From Bacteroidales bacterium (GTDB taxonomy: Bacteria; Bacteroidota; Bacteroidia; Bacteroidales; P3): a stretch of DNA of 64,000 bases. Below, one piece after another: positions 53,539 through 61,834 of the stretch; positions within the stretch are counted from its first letter, which is position 1, and each line of letters opens with the position of its first letter. The position numbers were made by a program, and so were the translations under genes. The notes under the pieces are model-generated. The model ran no database searches and was not told the DNA's origin. It was given only the letters and a program-made list of their open reading frames with translations. The DNA lies in the NCBI GenBank assembly GCA_031263015.1, contig JAISGN010000008.1:62001-126000 (forward strand). The letters are read 5' to 3'.

Positions 53539-53657
53539 CGATTTTTTTCACAAAACATCAAAAAATTTTCATAAAGTGTGCATCCGAATCCTTTTTAACA
53601 GATATAATTTAGCCGATTTGAGGTTTCAAAATTGATGAAAGCCAAGTGATTTTTTTC

Positions 53658-53760
53658 AAAGGCTGTTTCATTTTTCTAAAACAGCCTTTCGTCCGCACGA
53701 AACAGCCTTTTATTTTCATCAAACAGCCCATCATAAAAATATAAAGTCATTCCGTAACGC
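53658..53760. repeat. 21-nt phased repeat array M with end module
   Basis: Cores start at 53658 (AAAGGCTGTTT), 53679 and 53700 (AAACAGCCTTT) and 53721 (AAACAGCCCAT), 21 nt apart. Spacers are CATTTTTCTA, CGTCCGCACG and TATTTTCATC. To the right lies the end module ATATAAAGTCATTCCGTAAC, found in reverse beside array L. The first pair forms an 11-bp hairpin. The array is between the barrel gene promoter and the sdhB terminator. Confidence 0.92.
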
Positions 53761-53830
53761 CCTAATGTCGTATTAATCTCTGTATGAGGCATACCGACAC
53801 GGACAAACGGCATTTTATTTTCGGCAAAGC

Positions 53831-53862
53831 AAAAACACCTGCCGTTTTGTAAGCGACAGGTG
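53831..53862 (-). terminator. Terminator of the sdhCAB operon
   Basis: CACCTG and CAGGTG form a stem around a 15-nt loop, with A- and T-runs on both sides. On the minus strand the hairpin is followed by TTTTTGC. It lies 37 nt past the sdhB stop codon. Confidence 0.7.
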
Positions 53863-53898
53863 AAAAAAAATGTTAAAAAATATAGTTTTACAAACCTA

Positions 53899-54648
53899 TT
53901 ATTCTTCGCTAACGACCTTTGCCTTGAAGAATTCTCTGTTAAGACGGGCTATATTTGAGCGTTTAATTTGTTTAGGGCATTCCGCCTCGCACGCATAGGT
54001 GTTAGAGCAGGAGCCAAAGCCCAATTCATCCATTTTTTTGACCATAGCCATGACGCGTTTTGCTGCTTCGGGCTTGCCTTGCGGCAAAAGAGCAAACTGA
54101 GATACCTTTGCAGAAACAAATAACATAGCACTGGCATTCTTACACGCCGCAACGCACGCTCCACATCCTATACACGCAGCGCTATCCATTGCTTCGTCAG
54201 CCTTATTCTTCGGTATAGGAATAGCATTGCCGTCAGGAACGCCGCCGGTGCTGACAGAAATGTAGCCACCCTCCTGAATAATTTTGTCAAAGGCACTTCT
54301 ATCCACTACTAAGTCCCTAATAATCGGAAAAGGCTTCGCTCGCCAAGGTTCTATTGTGATTGTATCGCCGTCAGAGAAGTGTCTCATGTGCAGTTGGCAA
54401 GTAGTAACGGCGTCATCGTTGCCATGCGGACGACCGTTTATGTAAAGCCCGCACATACCGCAAATACCCTCACGGCAATCGTTGTCAAAACAAACGGGAT
54501 GTGAAATCTTATTTATCAATTGCTCATTAAGAATATCCAGCATCTCAAGAAAAGAGCAGTCAGGTGAGATATTATCCAAATGATATGTCTCAAAGCGACC
54601 TTTGGATTTGGCATTGTCTTGCCGCCATATTTTTAACGTAAGTTTCAT
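53899..54648 (-). CDS. sdhB: Succinate dehydrogenase/fumarate reductase iron-sulfur subunit
   Basis: A 249-residue subunit that passes electrons between flavin and membrane quinone. It has the 2Fe-2S ligands in [15 protein letters not shown] (about residues 47-61) with a fourth Cys in VTTCQLH. The 4Fe-4S ligands are in [11 protein letters not shown], and the 3Fe-4S and 4Fe-4S remainder in [17 protein letters not shown]. The order C-A-B and short gap (1 nt) to sdhA are as in other Bacteroidota. In anaerobes the complex mostly works as a fumarate reductase. Confidence 0.95.
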   Translation of the reverse strand: MKLTLKIWRQDNAKSKGRFETYHLDNISPDCSFLEMLDILNEQLINKISHPVCFDNDCREGICGMCGLYINGRPHGNDDAVTTCQLHMRHFSDGDTITIEPWRAKPFPIIRDLVVDRSAFDKIIQEGGYISVSTGGVPDGNAIPIPKNKADEAMDSAACIGCGACVAACKNASAMLFVSAKVSQFALLPQGKPEAAKRVMAMVKKMDELGFGSCSNTYACEAECPKQIKRSNIARLNREFFKAKVVSEE

Positions 54649-54649
54649 C

Positions 54650-56587
54650 TTATTTGTAATTTCGTTGTTGTACCTTTATGAATTCGTAATTCAACTCTTC
54701 CTTATGAAGTATCGGCTCATTATCCTCTCCGGTGTATTCCCACGCTCCGACAAACATAAATTCGTTGTCATTACGCTTTGCTTCACCTTCGTCGGTTTGG
54801 TATTCTTCTCTAAAATGTCCCCCACAACTTTCCTCTCTCTGCAAAGCGTCTTTGGCAATCAGCAATGCCAACTCCACATGGTCGGCAAAACGAACGGCTT
54901 TCTCTAATTCCGGATTCATAGAGTTGTTATCGCCGGTTACACGCATGCTTTGCCAAAAATCCTGCTTTAATGCGACAATCATAGGTATTGCTTGCTGCAA
55001 ACTTTCCTTGGTTCTGCCCATTCCAACGTGCTCCCACATTATTTTACCTAATTCTTTTTGAAAACTATCTACTGATTTCGTTCCATTAACAGCAAATAAT
55101 TTTTCTATTTTTCGGCGAACTTCCGCTTCGGCATCGTCAAAAGCAGGATTGTTTGTGCTGATTGGTGCTTCGTAAATCTGATCCGAAAGATAGTTTTGGA
55201 CGGTATAAGGCAATACAAAGTAACCGTCAGCCAATCCTTGCATTAAAGCCGATGCTCCGAGCCTGTTTGCTCCATGGTCTGAGAAGTTTGCTTCCCCTGC
55301 TGCAAACAAACCTTTGATTGTTGTCTGCAATTCGTAATCTACCCACAAGCCTCCCATCGTATAATGCACAGCCGGATAAATCATCATCGGAGTTTCATAC
55401 GGGTTTTCATCAACTATTTTCTCGTACATCTGAAACAGATTTCCGTAACGTGCCTCTACAACATCTTTTCCCAAACGCTCTATGGCGGAAGAGAAATCCA
55501 AATAAACCGCATGCCCCGTTCCTACTCCGTATCCTGCATCGCAACGCTCTTTTGCCGCACGTGATGCAATGTCTCTCGGCACTAAATTGCCGAAAGCCGG
55601 ATAACGCCGTTCCAGATAGTAGTCTCTGTCTTCTTCTTTAATGTCTGTCGGCTTTAATTGCCCTTTACGAATAGCCTCTGCGTCTTCTTTTTTCTTTGGA
55701 ACCCAGATTCGTCCGTCATTTCTCAAACTTTCGCTCATCAAAGTTAGCTTTGATTGATATTCTCCATGAACAGGAATGCATGTAGGGTGAATCTGTACAT
55801 AGCAAGGGTTGGCAAATGCCGCTCCTTTCTTATAACACTGCCATGCAGCAGAGCCATTTGAGTTCATTGCGTTGGTCGAAAGATAATAAACGTTGCCGTA
55901 GCCGCCTGTTGCGAGAATTACGCAATGCGAAGCCCAGCGTTCTATTTCTCCTGTGGTCAAATTTCTTGTTATTATGCCTCTTGCTCGCCCGTCAATCATA
56001 ACTACGTCCATCATCTCCCTGCGTTCATAAAGTTTTACGCTGCCTTTTTTGATTTGCATAGAGAGTGCCGAATATGCACCAAGCAATAACTGCTGCCCTG
56101 TTTGACCTTTGGCATAGAAAGTGCGGCTAACCTGAGCGCCTCCGAAAGAACGATTATCCAATAAGCCCGCATAATCTCTTGCAAAGGGAACTCCTTGCGC
56201 CACGCATTGGTCTATGATGTTGTTTGAGACCTCTGCCAACCGATAAACATTGGCTTCTCGTGAGCGATAGTCTCCTCCTTTTATCGTATCATAGAATAAT
56301 CGCCCTACACTATCACCATCATTTTGGTAATTCTTGGCTGCATTAATTCCTCCTTGCGCTGCTATGGAGTGAGCACGTCTTGGCGAGTCGCTTATGCAGA
56401 AAATCTTCACGTTGAAGCCCAATGCTCCGAGTGAAGCCGCAGCCGATGCTCCTGCTAAGCCCGTTCCTACAACTATAACGTCAAGTTTTCGTTTGTTTGC
56501 TGGATTTACCAAATGCTGGGCAGCCTTATATTTTGTCCATTTCTCGGATAATTCTCCCTGAGGTATCTTTGAATTTAATTCTATCAT
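54650..56587 (-). CDS. sdhA: Succinate dehydrogenase/fumarate reductase flavoprotein subunit
   Basis: A 645-residue flavoprotein that interconverts fumarate and succinate. It has the FAD motif [19 protein letters not shown] (about residues 40-58), the covalent FAD-attachment His in [13 protein letters not shown], and active-site segments [11 protein letters not shown] and [10 protein letters not shown] followed by [20 protein letters not shown]. The length is normal for the Bacteroidota type. It starts 15 nt after sdhC. Confidence 0.96.
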   Translation of the reverse strand: MIELNSKIPQGELSEKWTKYKAAQHLVNPANKRKLDVIVVGTGLAGASAAASLGALGFNVKIFCISDSPRRAHSIAAQGGINAAKNYQNDGDSVGRLFYDTIKGGDYRSREANVYRLAEVSNNIIDQCVAQGVPFARDYAGLLDNRSFGGAQVSRTFYAKGQTGQQLLLGAYSALSMQIKKGSVKLYERREMMDVVMIDGRARGIITRNLTTGEIERWASHCVILATGGYGNVYYLSTNAMNSNGSAAWQCYKKGAAFANPCYVQIHPTCIPVHGEYQSKLTLMSESLRNDGRIWVPKKKEDAEAIRKGQLKPTDIKEEDRDYYLERRYPAFGNLVPRDIASRAAKERCDAGYGVGTGHAVYLDFSSAIERLGKDVVEARYGNLFQMYEKIVDENPYETPMMIYPAVHYTMGGLWVDYELQTTIKGLFAAGEANFSDHGANRLGASALMQGLADGYFVLPYTVQNYLSDQIYEAPISTNNPAFDDAEAEVRRKIEKLFAVNGTKSVDSFQKELGKIMWEHVGMGRTKESLQQAIPMIVALKQDFWQSMRVTGDNNSMNPELEKAVRFADHVELALLIAKDALQREESCGGHFREEYQTDEGEAKRNDNEFMFVGAWEYTGEDNEPILHKEELNYEFIKVQQRNYK

Positions 56588-56602
56588 CGTTGTTGGATTT
56601 GA

Positions 56603-57469
56603 TTACTTAATAAACATTACGTATATCGGCACTACGGCAAATAATAAGGGAACTATGACCGCATAACCCAAAGCACAGGTCTCTATAGCCCCGTTATATT
56701 TTTTATGATTGCAGCCTAAGGTTTGGCAGAGCGAGTTTATGGCGTGGAAAAGGTGATAACCCAACACCACGAACACCAATAAATATATTAAGGTATAGAT
56801 TGGCTTCTTGAAAAGCTCGTTTGCCATCGTATAAAAGTCGGGTTCATAATCCTCAAAGTCCGTTCCGCAATATTTAAACACCTCTTCCTTGGTCAGATTC
56901 ACTAATTCCTTATTCTTAACATCAACCTTATTTTCGGGAATTGAGTTTATGGCTTGCAATTGTGCTGTCATCTCTTCGGTTTCCTTCTGATTAAGTTCGC
57001 CGTTCTGCATCTTCATTGCCTTTTGTTGAAAGAAGGCATCAACCTTATCAATCTTCGCCGTATATTTCCCTTCAACCAATCCTATCTTTACGGCATAAAA
57101 ATTCATGCAATGCAAGACCAAAAAACATGCAATCAAGCCTCCCGTCCATATCATCCACTTTGAACCGGTATGAGTCTTGGTTTTGGAACTTACGGCATAG
57201 CGAACGGGGCGAGCCATGTAGTTTTCAATGGTTACAATCACTGCAAGAATGATATGAACCGCCACAATAGCCAGCAGAATCACCTCAAAAACTTTCACAA
57301 TGTAGTTTGTCCCCATAAAATGGCAGGCATTCCTGTACCACAACCCTCCATCGTCCCGTATGATACAAAGGTTGATTGAAGCATGGAGCAGCAAAAACAC
57401 AAGCAAGAAAAGACCTGCCGCCGCCAAAGCCATTTTCTTTGTAATGGAAGTTAATTTAACTAATTTCAT
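56603..57469 (-). CDS. sdhC: Succinate dehydrogenase/fumarate reductase cytochrome b subunit
   Basis: A 288-residue membrane anchor with about five spans that binds heme and quinone. Likely heme His residues are in LLHASINL, VHIILAVIV, LVLHCMNFY and GYHLFHAINSL. Between the third and fourth spans there is a hydrophilic insert of roughly 85 residues (about 133-217), rich in Lys, Glu, Gln and Asp. Most relatives I know have a shorter loop of about 30. The gene begins the sdhCAB operon, with a -7 box at 57508-57516. Confidence 0.92.
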   Translation of the reverse strand: MKLVKLTSITKKMALAAAGLFLLVFLLLHASINLCIIRDDGGLWYRNACHFMGTNYIVKVFEVILLAIVAVHIILAVIVTIENYMARPVRYAVSSKTKTHTGSKWMIWTGGLIACFLVLHCMNFYAVKIGLVEGKYTAKIDKVDAFFQQKAMKMQNGELNQKETEEMTAQLQAINSIPENKVDVKNKELVNLTKEEVFKYCGTDFEDYEPDFYTMANELFKKPIYTLIYLLVFVVLGYHLFHAINSLCQTLGCNHKKYNGAIETCALGYAVIVPLLFAVVPIYVMFIK

Positions 57470-57507
57470 ACTCTACAATGTTTGTCTGTTTTTACGTTTT
57501 AGAAAAT

Positions 57508-57516
57508 GCAAAGGTA
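57508..57516 (-). promoter_or_regulatory. Promoter box of sdhCAB
   Basis: TACCTTTGC on the minus strand, 38 nt before the sdhC start, fits the -7 consensus. Confidence 0.65.
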
Positions 57517-57551
57517 CAATATTTTCGCTGATTCCAACCTTCATTTTCACA

Positions 57552-57667
57552 AAAGTATGTGTCGGTGCGTGTCGCACTGACAATATTTTTATAAGAGGCT
57601 GTTTTAGGAAAATAAAACGGCGTTTTGTGCGAACGAAACAGCCTTTGGTAAAAACAAAACGCTGTTT
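57552..57667. repeat. 21-nt phased repeat array N with end module
   Basis: Cores start at 57594 (AGAGGCTGTTT), 57615 (AAACGGCGTTT), 57636 (AAACAGCCTTT) and 57657 (AAACGCTGTTT), 21 nt apart. Spacers are TAGGAAAATA, TGTGCGAACG and GGTAAAAACA. Exactly 42 nt before the first core, AAAGTATGTGT (57552) sits in register. Between them lies GTGCGTGTCGCACTGAC, the reverse complement of the module in arrays C, D and O. The array separates the divergent sdhC and TPR promoters. Confidence 0.9.
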
Positions 57668-57711
57668 CGCTAAAATATTGTAAGCCTTGATGATATTCAA
57701 ACAATCTTTTA

Positions 57712-57720
57712 TAACTTTGC
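57712..57720 (+). promoter_or_regulatory. Promoter box of the TPR gene
   Basis: TAACTTTGC matches the -7 consensus, 38 nt before the TPR start. A TTG lies 22 nt upstream. Confidence 0.65.
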
Positions 57721-57758
57721 AACCTGTTTAAAAAAGATTTAAAAAGACATTTATTTAT

Positions 57759-58610
57759 ATGGATTGTAAGACTATTATGGATATTGTAGGTTTTATTATT
57801 GGTTATGTAGGTTTGGGTATCGGTATTCCAAGTTTAATTATATCTTTCTTTGCTATGACTTCTGCAGAAAAAGCAGCCAAAAGTGCAAATGAATCTAATG
57901 AAAAGATATTATTAAATAGTGAAATGACAAAACAAAATACTGAAATCACGAAAGAACTATTAAAGGAATTAACATTAAATAGCATCAAAAGAGGAGAAGA
58001 TAATGAAAGCCTTATAGCAACATACGATAAGGTTAATACCAACCCTCAAACTGCCGATGACTTGTTTTTGAAAGGTGTTGCCAAACAAACAAAGGACTAT
58101 TATGAAGAAGCAATTGAATGGTATAAGAAAGCAATAAAATTAAACCCCGATTTTGTGGAAGCATACTACAATATGGGTAGTGCTTATAGGAATTTGAACG
58201 GACAATATGAGAAAGCAATAGAATATTACAAGAAGGCAATAGAATTAAAGCCCGATTTGGTGGAAGCATACCTCAATATGGGAGTTGCTTATTGTAATTG
58301 GAAAAGACAATATGAGAAAGCAATAGATTGTTATAAGAAAGCAATAGAATTAAAGCCCAATTTAGCGGTAGCACACCTCAATATGGGAGTTGCTTATGAT
58401 GACTGGGACGGACAATATGAGAAAGCAATTAAATGCTATAAGAAGGCAATAGAATTAGAGCCTGATTATACGGAAGCCTACTTCAATATGGGGCTTGCTT
58501 ATAGGCAAAAAAGAGATGAAAAGCAGACAATAGGTTGTATGAAGAAAGCAGCAGAACTCGGAGATGCAGATGCAAAGAAATGGTTGTGTGATAATAATAT
58601 TACGGATTAA
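57759..58610 (+). CDS. Membrane-anchored tetratricopeptide repeat protein
   Basis: A 283-residue protein. A membrane helix near the N-terminus (GFIIGYVGLGIGIPSLIIS, about residues 12-30) is followed by a short coiled segment. Then come about four TPRs of 35 residues, such as AIEYYKKAIELKPDLVEAYL and NMGVAYCNWKRQYEKAIDCY. The repeats are nearly identical in DNA as well, which suggests recent duplication within the gene. It ends with a Sel1-like repeat (GCMKKAAELGDADAKKWL). The partner is unknown. It has its own promoter and terminator. Confidence 0.8.
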   Translation: MDCKTIMDIVGFIIGYVGLGIGIPSLIISFFAMTSAEKAAKSANESNEKILLNSEMTKQNTEITKELLKELTLNSIKRGEDNESLIATYDKVNTNPQTADDLFLKGVAKQTKDYYEEAIEWYKKAIKLNPDFVEAYYNMGSAYRNLNGQYEKAIEYYKKAIELKPDLVEAYLNMGVAYCNWKRQYEKAIDCYKKAIELKPNLAVAHLNMGVAYDDWDGQYEKAIKCYKKAIELEPDYTEAYFNMGLAYRQKRDEKQTIGCMKKAAELGDADAKKWLCDNNITD

Positions 58611-58716
58611 GGAAATAAAATGTTCAAACCAAACAACAATTTATTATTATGCGTAAATAGATGAAGCATACAGGCAATGGCTATCACAATCATTAGCCTT
58701 AACACCGCATATCAAT

Positions 58717-58748
58717 AAAAAAGGCAAACCTTTTCGGTCTGCCTTTTT
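58717..58748. terminator. Bidirectional terminator between the TPR and korC genes
   Basis: AAAAAGGCA-A-ACC and GGT-C-TGCCTTTTT form a stem with A- and T-tails, suitable for both converging genes. Confidence 0.85.
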
Positions 58749-58768
58749 ATGTGATAAAGAATGATTAA

Positions 58769-59320
58769 CTATACGGTTTGTATGGTTTCAACGATTTCTT
58801 TTCCTATCTCAACAGCCTTTAAGTTGTCGGGAATAAGTTTATGGTGGCGTTCAGGCAATGACTTCTTCAATCCCTTCTCAATGTATTCCTCTGTTACGAC
58901 AGGCTTAACCTTGAGAAATGCACCAAGAACCATCATATTAAAAGTTTTAACCATGCCCATCTCAGCACTCTTCTCCGTCGCCGCAACTTTATAGATATTA
59001 ATATCCTTGCGTGTCGGCAGTTTGGTTATTCCGTTCGGGTCGTAAAGAAGCACTCCGCCCGGCTTAACACTATGTTCAAATTTGTCAAGAGACTGCTGAT
59101 TAAGAATGATAGCAGTATCAAATTGGCTGATAATAGGAGATGAAATACGCTCATCAGATATTATCACCGATACATTTGCTGTGCCTCCACGCATCTCTGG
59201 TCCGTAAGAAGGCATCCAACTAACTTCCTTGTCCTGCATTGCTCCGGAATAAGCAAGTATTTTACCCATTGATAAAACTCCCTGTCCTCCGAAACCAGCT
59301 ATTATTATTTCTTCTGTCAT
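58769..59320 (-). CDS. korC: 2-oxoacid:ferredoxin oxidoreductase gamma subunit
   Basis: A 183-residue subunit. It has the gamma-type start EIIIAGFGGQGVLSMGKILA and SWMPSYGPEMRGGTANVSVI. With the other kor products it forms the enzyme that links oxidative decarboxylation of 2-oxoglutarate (or a branched 2-oxoacid) to ferredoxin reduction. It is the last gene of the korDABC operon, 20 nt after korB. The exact substrate cannot be decided from sequence. Confidence 0.9.
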   Translation of the reverse strand: MTEEIIIAGFGGQGVLSMGKILAYSGAMQDKEVSWMPSYGPEMRGGTANVSVIISDERISSPIISQFDTAIILNQQSLDKFEHSVKPGGVLLYDPNGITKLPTRKDINIYKVAATEKSAEMGMVKTFNMMVLGAFLKVKPVVTEEYIEKGLKKSLPERHHKLIPDNLKAVEIGKEIVETIQTV

Positions 59321-59340
59321 TGTACTTTTCTTTTTAAGGG

Positions 59341-60123
59341 TTATTTACTTACTTTAACTCCATCAACCTTTATGTCGCCAATAGGATACTTCGGAAACAT
59401 ATTTTCCTCCATCCATTTGTTTGCATCAGGCGCTGACATTTTCCAACCCGAGTTACAATTGGATACAATCTCAATAAATGATGTACCTTTCTTGTTCTTC
59501 TGATTTTGGAATGCCATTTCAACAGCCTTTTTTGCTTTCCGCACAGCCGCAGGCGTATGAACAGATTGACGGGTTATGAAATACGTGCCGGGCAAATCTG
59601 CTAACAATTCCGTTATTCTCAATGGATAGCCGTGCAAATGAATATCACGTCCGTAAGGACTTGTTGCGGTCTTCATTCCAATCAAAGTTGTTGGAGCCAT
59701 CTGCCCTCCTGTCATTCCATAAATACCATTATTAACAAAGATTATCACTATGTTTTCTCCACGATTGCAAGCGTGCATAGTTTCTGCCGTACCAATAGCC
59801 GCCAAATCGCCGTCTCCCTGATATGTAAAAACATGATTATCGGGATAAAGTCTTTGAATAGCCGTTGCAAGAGCAGGAGCACGTCCGTGAGCAGCACCAA
59901 GCGAATCAACATTAAAATAGTTATAAGCCAAAACAGAGCAACCAACAGGCGCAATACAAATAGCCTTATCCTGTATGCCCATCTCCTCTATAACTTCAGC
60001 AACGATACGGTGTATTCTACCGTGCCCGCAACCGGGGCAATAGTGCATAACGTTATCGGTAAGCACTTTCGTTTTTGTATAAACCAGATTTTCGGGTTTT
60101 ATTATTTCTTGATTAAATATCAT
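59341..60123 (-). CDS. korB: 2-oxoacid:ferredoxin oxidoreductase beta subunit
   Basis: A 260-residue thiamine pyrophosphate-binding subunit. It shows HYCPGCGHGRIHRIVAE (iron-sulfur or TPP region, residues about 28-44), APVGCSVLAYNYFNVDSLGA, then HGRAPALATAI and the TPP motif GDGDLAAIGTAE. A further segment is NNGIYGMTGGQMAPTT. Together with korA it forms the catalytic core. It starts 17 nt after korA. Confidence 0.93.
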   Translation of the reverse strand: MIFNQEIIKPENLVYTKTKVLTDNVMHYCPGCGHGRIHRIVAEVIEEMGIQDKAICIAPVGCSVLAYNYFNVDSLGAAHGRAPALATAIQRLYPDNHVFTYQGDGDLAAIGTAETMHACNRGENIVIIFVNNGIYGMTGGQMAPTTLIGMKTATSPYGRDIHLHGYPLRITELLADLPGTYFITRQSVHTPAAVRKAKKAVEMAFQNQKNKKGTSFIEIVSNCNSGWKMSAPDANKWMEENMFPKYPIGDIKVDGVKVSK

Positions 60124-60140
60124 TTCTTTGCCTCCTTTAA

Positions 60141-61226
60141 TTAAGCGTTAATGATTTTTGTTTCCATTGCTTCCAAAACTTCATGAGGAGTAGGTATCAT
60201 ACCGCCAAAACGTCCGTAATGTTCTACTTTACATCTGTTTTCTGCTGCAAGTCTTACATCCGTCACCATTTGTCCTGCACTCATCTCAACAGAAAGCATA
60301 CCTTTTACCTGTTTTGATAATTCACCCAATCTTTTTGTAGGGAAAGGGAATAATGTTATCGGACGTAAAAGACCTACTTTAATACCTTTTTCTCTTCCTA
60401 ATTGAATTGCTTTTTGCGCAATACGAGCAGATGAACCGTAAGCCACAAATATGTATTCCGCATCTTCGCAGTTTATTTCTTCAAAACGTACTTCATTGCG
60501 TTCCATCTCACGATATTTTGCCTGCAATTTCTGATTATGAATCTCTTCTTTTGCACTATCAAGTTCAAGAGAGGTTATAATATTGTGATCGCGTGTAGCA
60601 GGCTTTCCAAACGCCGCCCATGGAGCATTCTCATGTATTTGCTCTTCGGTCCAGCGAGGAACATAATCTCCTACGTAAAGTTTTTCCATTACCTGTCCTA
60701 TTGCTCCGTCAGAAAGTATCATAACAGGATTACGATATTTGAAGGCTATATCCCAAGCATCAAATACAAAATCATACATCTCCTGAACAGAAGCAGGGGC
60801 TAATACAAAAAGTTGATAATCTCCGTGTCCGCCACCTTTTGTTGCCTGGAAATAATCTGCTTGTGAAGGTTGAATTGTTCCCAATCCAGGACCGCCACGA
60901 ACAACATTAACTACCAAGCACGGGAGTTCCGCACCTGCAAGATAAGTCAAGCCTTCCTGCATTAAACTTATGCCCGGAGAAGAAGAAGAAGTCATTACTT
61001 TCTTACCTGCTCCCGCACCTCCATATACCATATTTATTGAAGAAACTTCGCTTTCGGCTTGAAGAACAACCATTCCAGTTCTTTCCCACGGCTTCTCTAA
61101 CATCAGGTATTCCATAACTTCGGATTGCGGAGTGATAGGATAGCCAAAGTATCCGTCACAACCCGAGCGAATAGCCGCTTCGGCAATCGCTTCGTTACCT
61201 TTCATTAATTTTAGCTCTTTTGCCAT
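60141..61226 (-). CDS. korA: 2-oxoacid:ferredoxin oxidoreductase alpha subunit
   Basis: A 361-residue subunit that binds the pyrimidine end of thiamine pyrophosphate. It shows the pattern KGNEAIAEAAIRSGCDGYFG, then GYPITPQSEVMEY, SSSPGISLMQEGLTYLAGAE and RGGPGLGTIQPSQADYFQA. The C-terminal part is a transketolase-like domain. Similar proteins are named VorB or KorA; the substrate may be 2-oxoglutarate or 2-oxoisovalerate. It starts 12 nt after the ferredoxin gene. Confidence 0.92.
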   Translation of the reverse strand: MAKELKLMKGNEAIAEAAIRSGCDGYFGYPITPQSEVMEYLMLEKPWERTGMVVLQAESEVSSINMVYGGAGAGKKVMTSSSSPGISLMQEGLTYLAGAELPCLVVNVVRGGPGLGTIQPSQADYFQATKGGGHGDYQLFVLAPASVQEMYDFVFDAWDIAFKYRNPVMILSDGAIGQVMEKLYVGDYVPRWTEEQIHENAPWAAFGKPATRDHNIITSLELDSAKEEIHNQKLQAKYREMERNEVRFEEINCEDAEYIFVAYGSSARIAQKAIQLGREKGIKVGLLRPITLFPFPTKRLGELSKQVKGMLSVEMSAGQMVTDVRLAAENRCKVEHYGRFGGMIPTPHEVLEAMETKIINA

Positions 61227-61238
61227 TTTTCTACGTTT

Positions 61239-61463
61239 TTAATCGTTTATTTTAGACTTATAGACGGAAATAACGCCGTCAGGGCAAACGATAGCACAAC
61301 CGGCACAGCCGATACAGTCTCCATTGACCATCTCTGCATAATTATATCCTTTGCCATTCACACTTTTTGCCAGAGCTATTACGTCCTTAGGACAAGCTGT
61401 AATGCAGACACCACAGCCTTTACAACGCTCCGTATCAACTACAATTGCTCCTTTTATTGCCAT
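61239..61463 (-). CDS. korD: 4Fe-4S ferredoxin-type delta subunit
   Basis: A 74-residue protein with two 4Fe-4S motifs: CKGCGVCITACPKDVI (about residues 15-30) and CIGCAGCAIVCPDGVI (about 50-65). It carries electrons from the oxidoreductase to free ferredoxin or acts as its delta subunit. It is the first gene of the operon, with a -7 box at 61498-61506. Confidence 0.92.
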   Translation of the reverse strand: MAIKGAIVVDTERCKGCGVCITACPKDVIALAKSVNGKGYNYAEMVNGDCIGCAGCAIVCPDGVISVYKSKIND

Positions 61464-61497
61464 TGCTTTATTTTGTTTTAGGTTAATATTTTAGACT

Positions 61498-61506
61498 GCA
61501 AAGATA
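61498..61506 (-). promoter_or_regulatory. Promoter box of korDABC
   Basis: TATCTTTGC on the minus strand, 34 nt before the korD start. Confidence 0.65.
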
Positions 61507-61600
61507 CATTTTTTTTTCCAAAGAAACAACGATAGTATCCATTATCAAATTTATTGCCGACAAAGGATGCTCAATCTCTTACGGCACAATACGCTCACCA

Positions 61601-61799
61601 AAGTCCGTGTCGGACTGACACTACTTAGTTCTAACAAAATAAAAGGCTGTTTCGTAAAAATGAAACAGCCTTTCAGTCGGACGAAACAGCGTTTTAGAAA
61701 ATCCAAACAGCCTCTTAGAAAAAAATAAAGTCAGTGCGACACGCACAAACAGCCTCTTAGAAAAAGATAATGTAGGTTAGGCACGCACAAACAAACAAA
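61601..61799. repeat. 21-nt phased repeat array O, the longest in the window
   Basis: Cores start at 61642 (AAAGGCTGTTT), 61663 (AAACAGCCTTT), 61684 (AAACAGCGTTT), 61705 (AAACAGCCTCT), then after 42 nt 61747 (AAACAGCCTCT) and after another 42 nt 61789 (AAACAAACAAA). Spacers are CGTAAAAATG, CAGTCGGACG and TAGAAAATCC. The two long gaps end in CACGCAC. The left flank (61601-61641) matches that of array C at 37 of 41 positions. It lies between the divergent korD and acetyltransferase promoters. Confidence 0.92.
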
Positions 61800-61804
61800 A
61801 GATA

Positions 61805-61813
61805 TATCTTTGC
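61805..61813 (+). promoter_or_regulatory. Promoter box of the acetyltransferase gene
   Basis: TATCTTTGC directly follows array O, 21 nt before the start codon at 61835. Confidence 0.65.
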
Positions 61814-61834
61814 AAGATAATAAAACGATGAACT

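Noticed and set aside
53496-53561. Upstream start at 53561 for the barrel gene
   Set aside because: The extra 22 residues precede a normal signal peptide, and the promoter box at 53530-53538 lies inside the extension.
57759-58610. Tandem DNA repeats as a mobile element or CRISPR
   Set aside because: The 105-nt units are in frame within a TPR protein and have no flanking duplications or transposase.
58800-58815. AACAGCCTTT inside korC and again inside korB near 59520
   Set aside because: Single matches within conserved coding sequence, without a second core 21 nt away; explained by codon choice.
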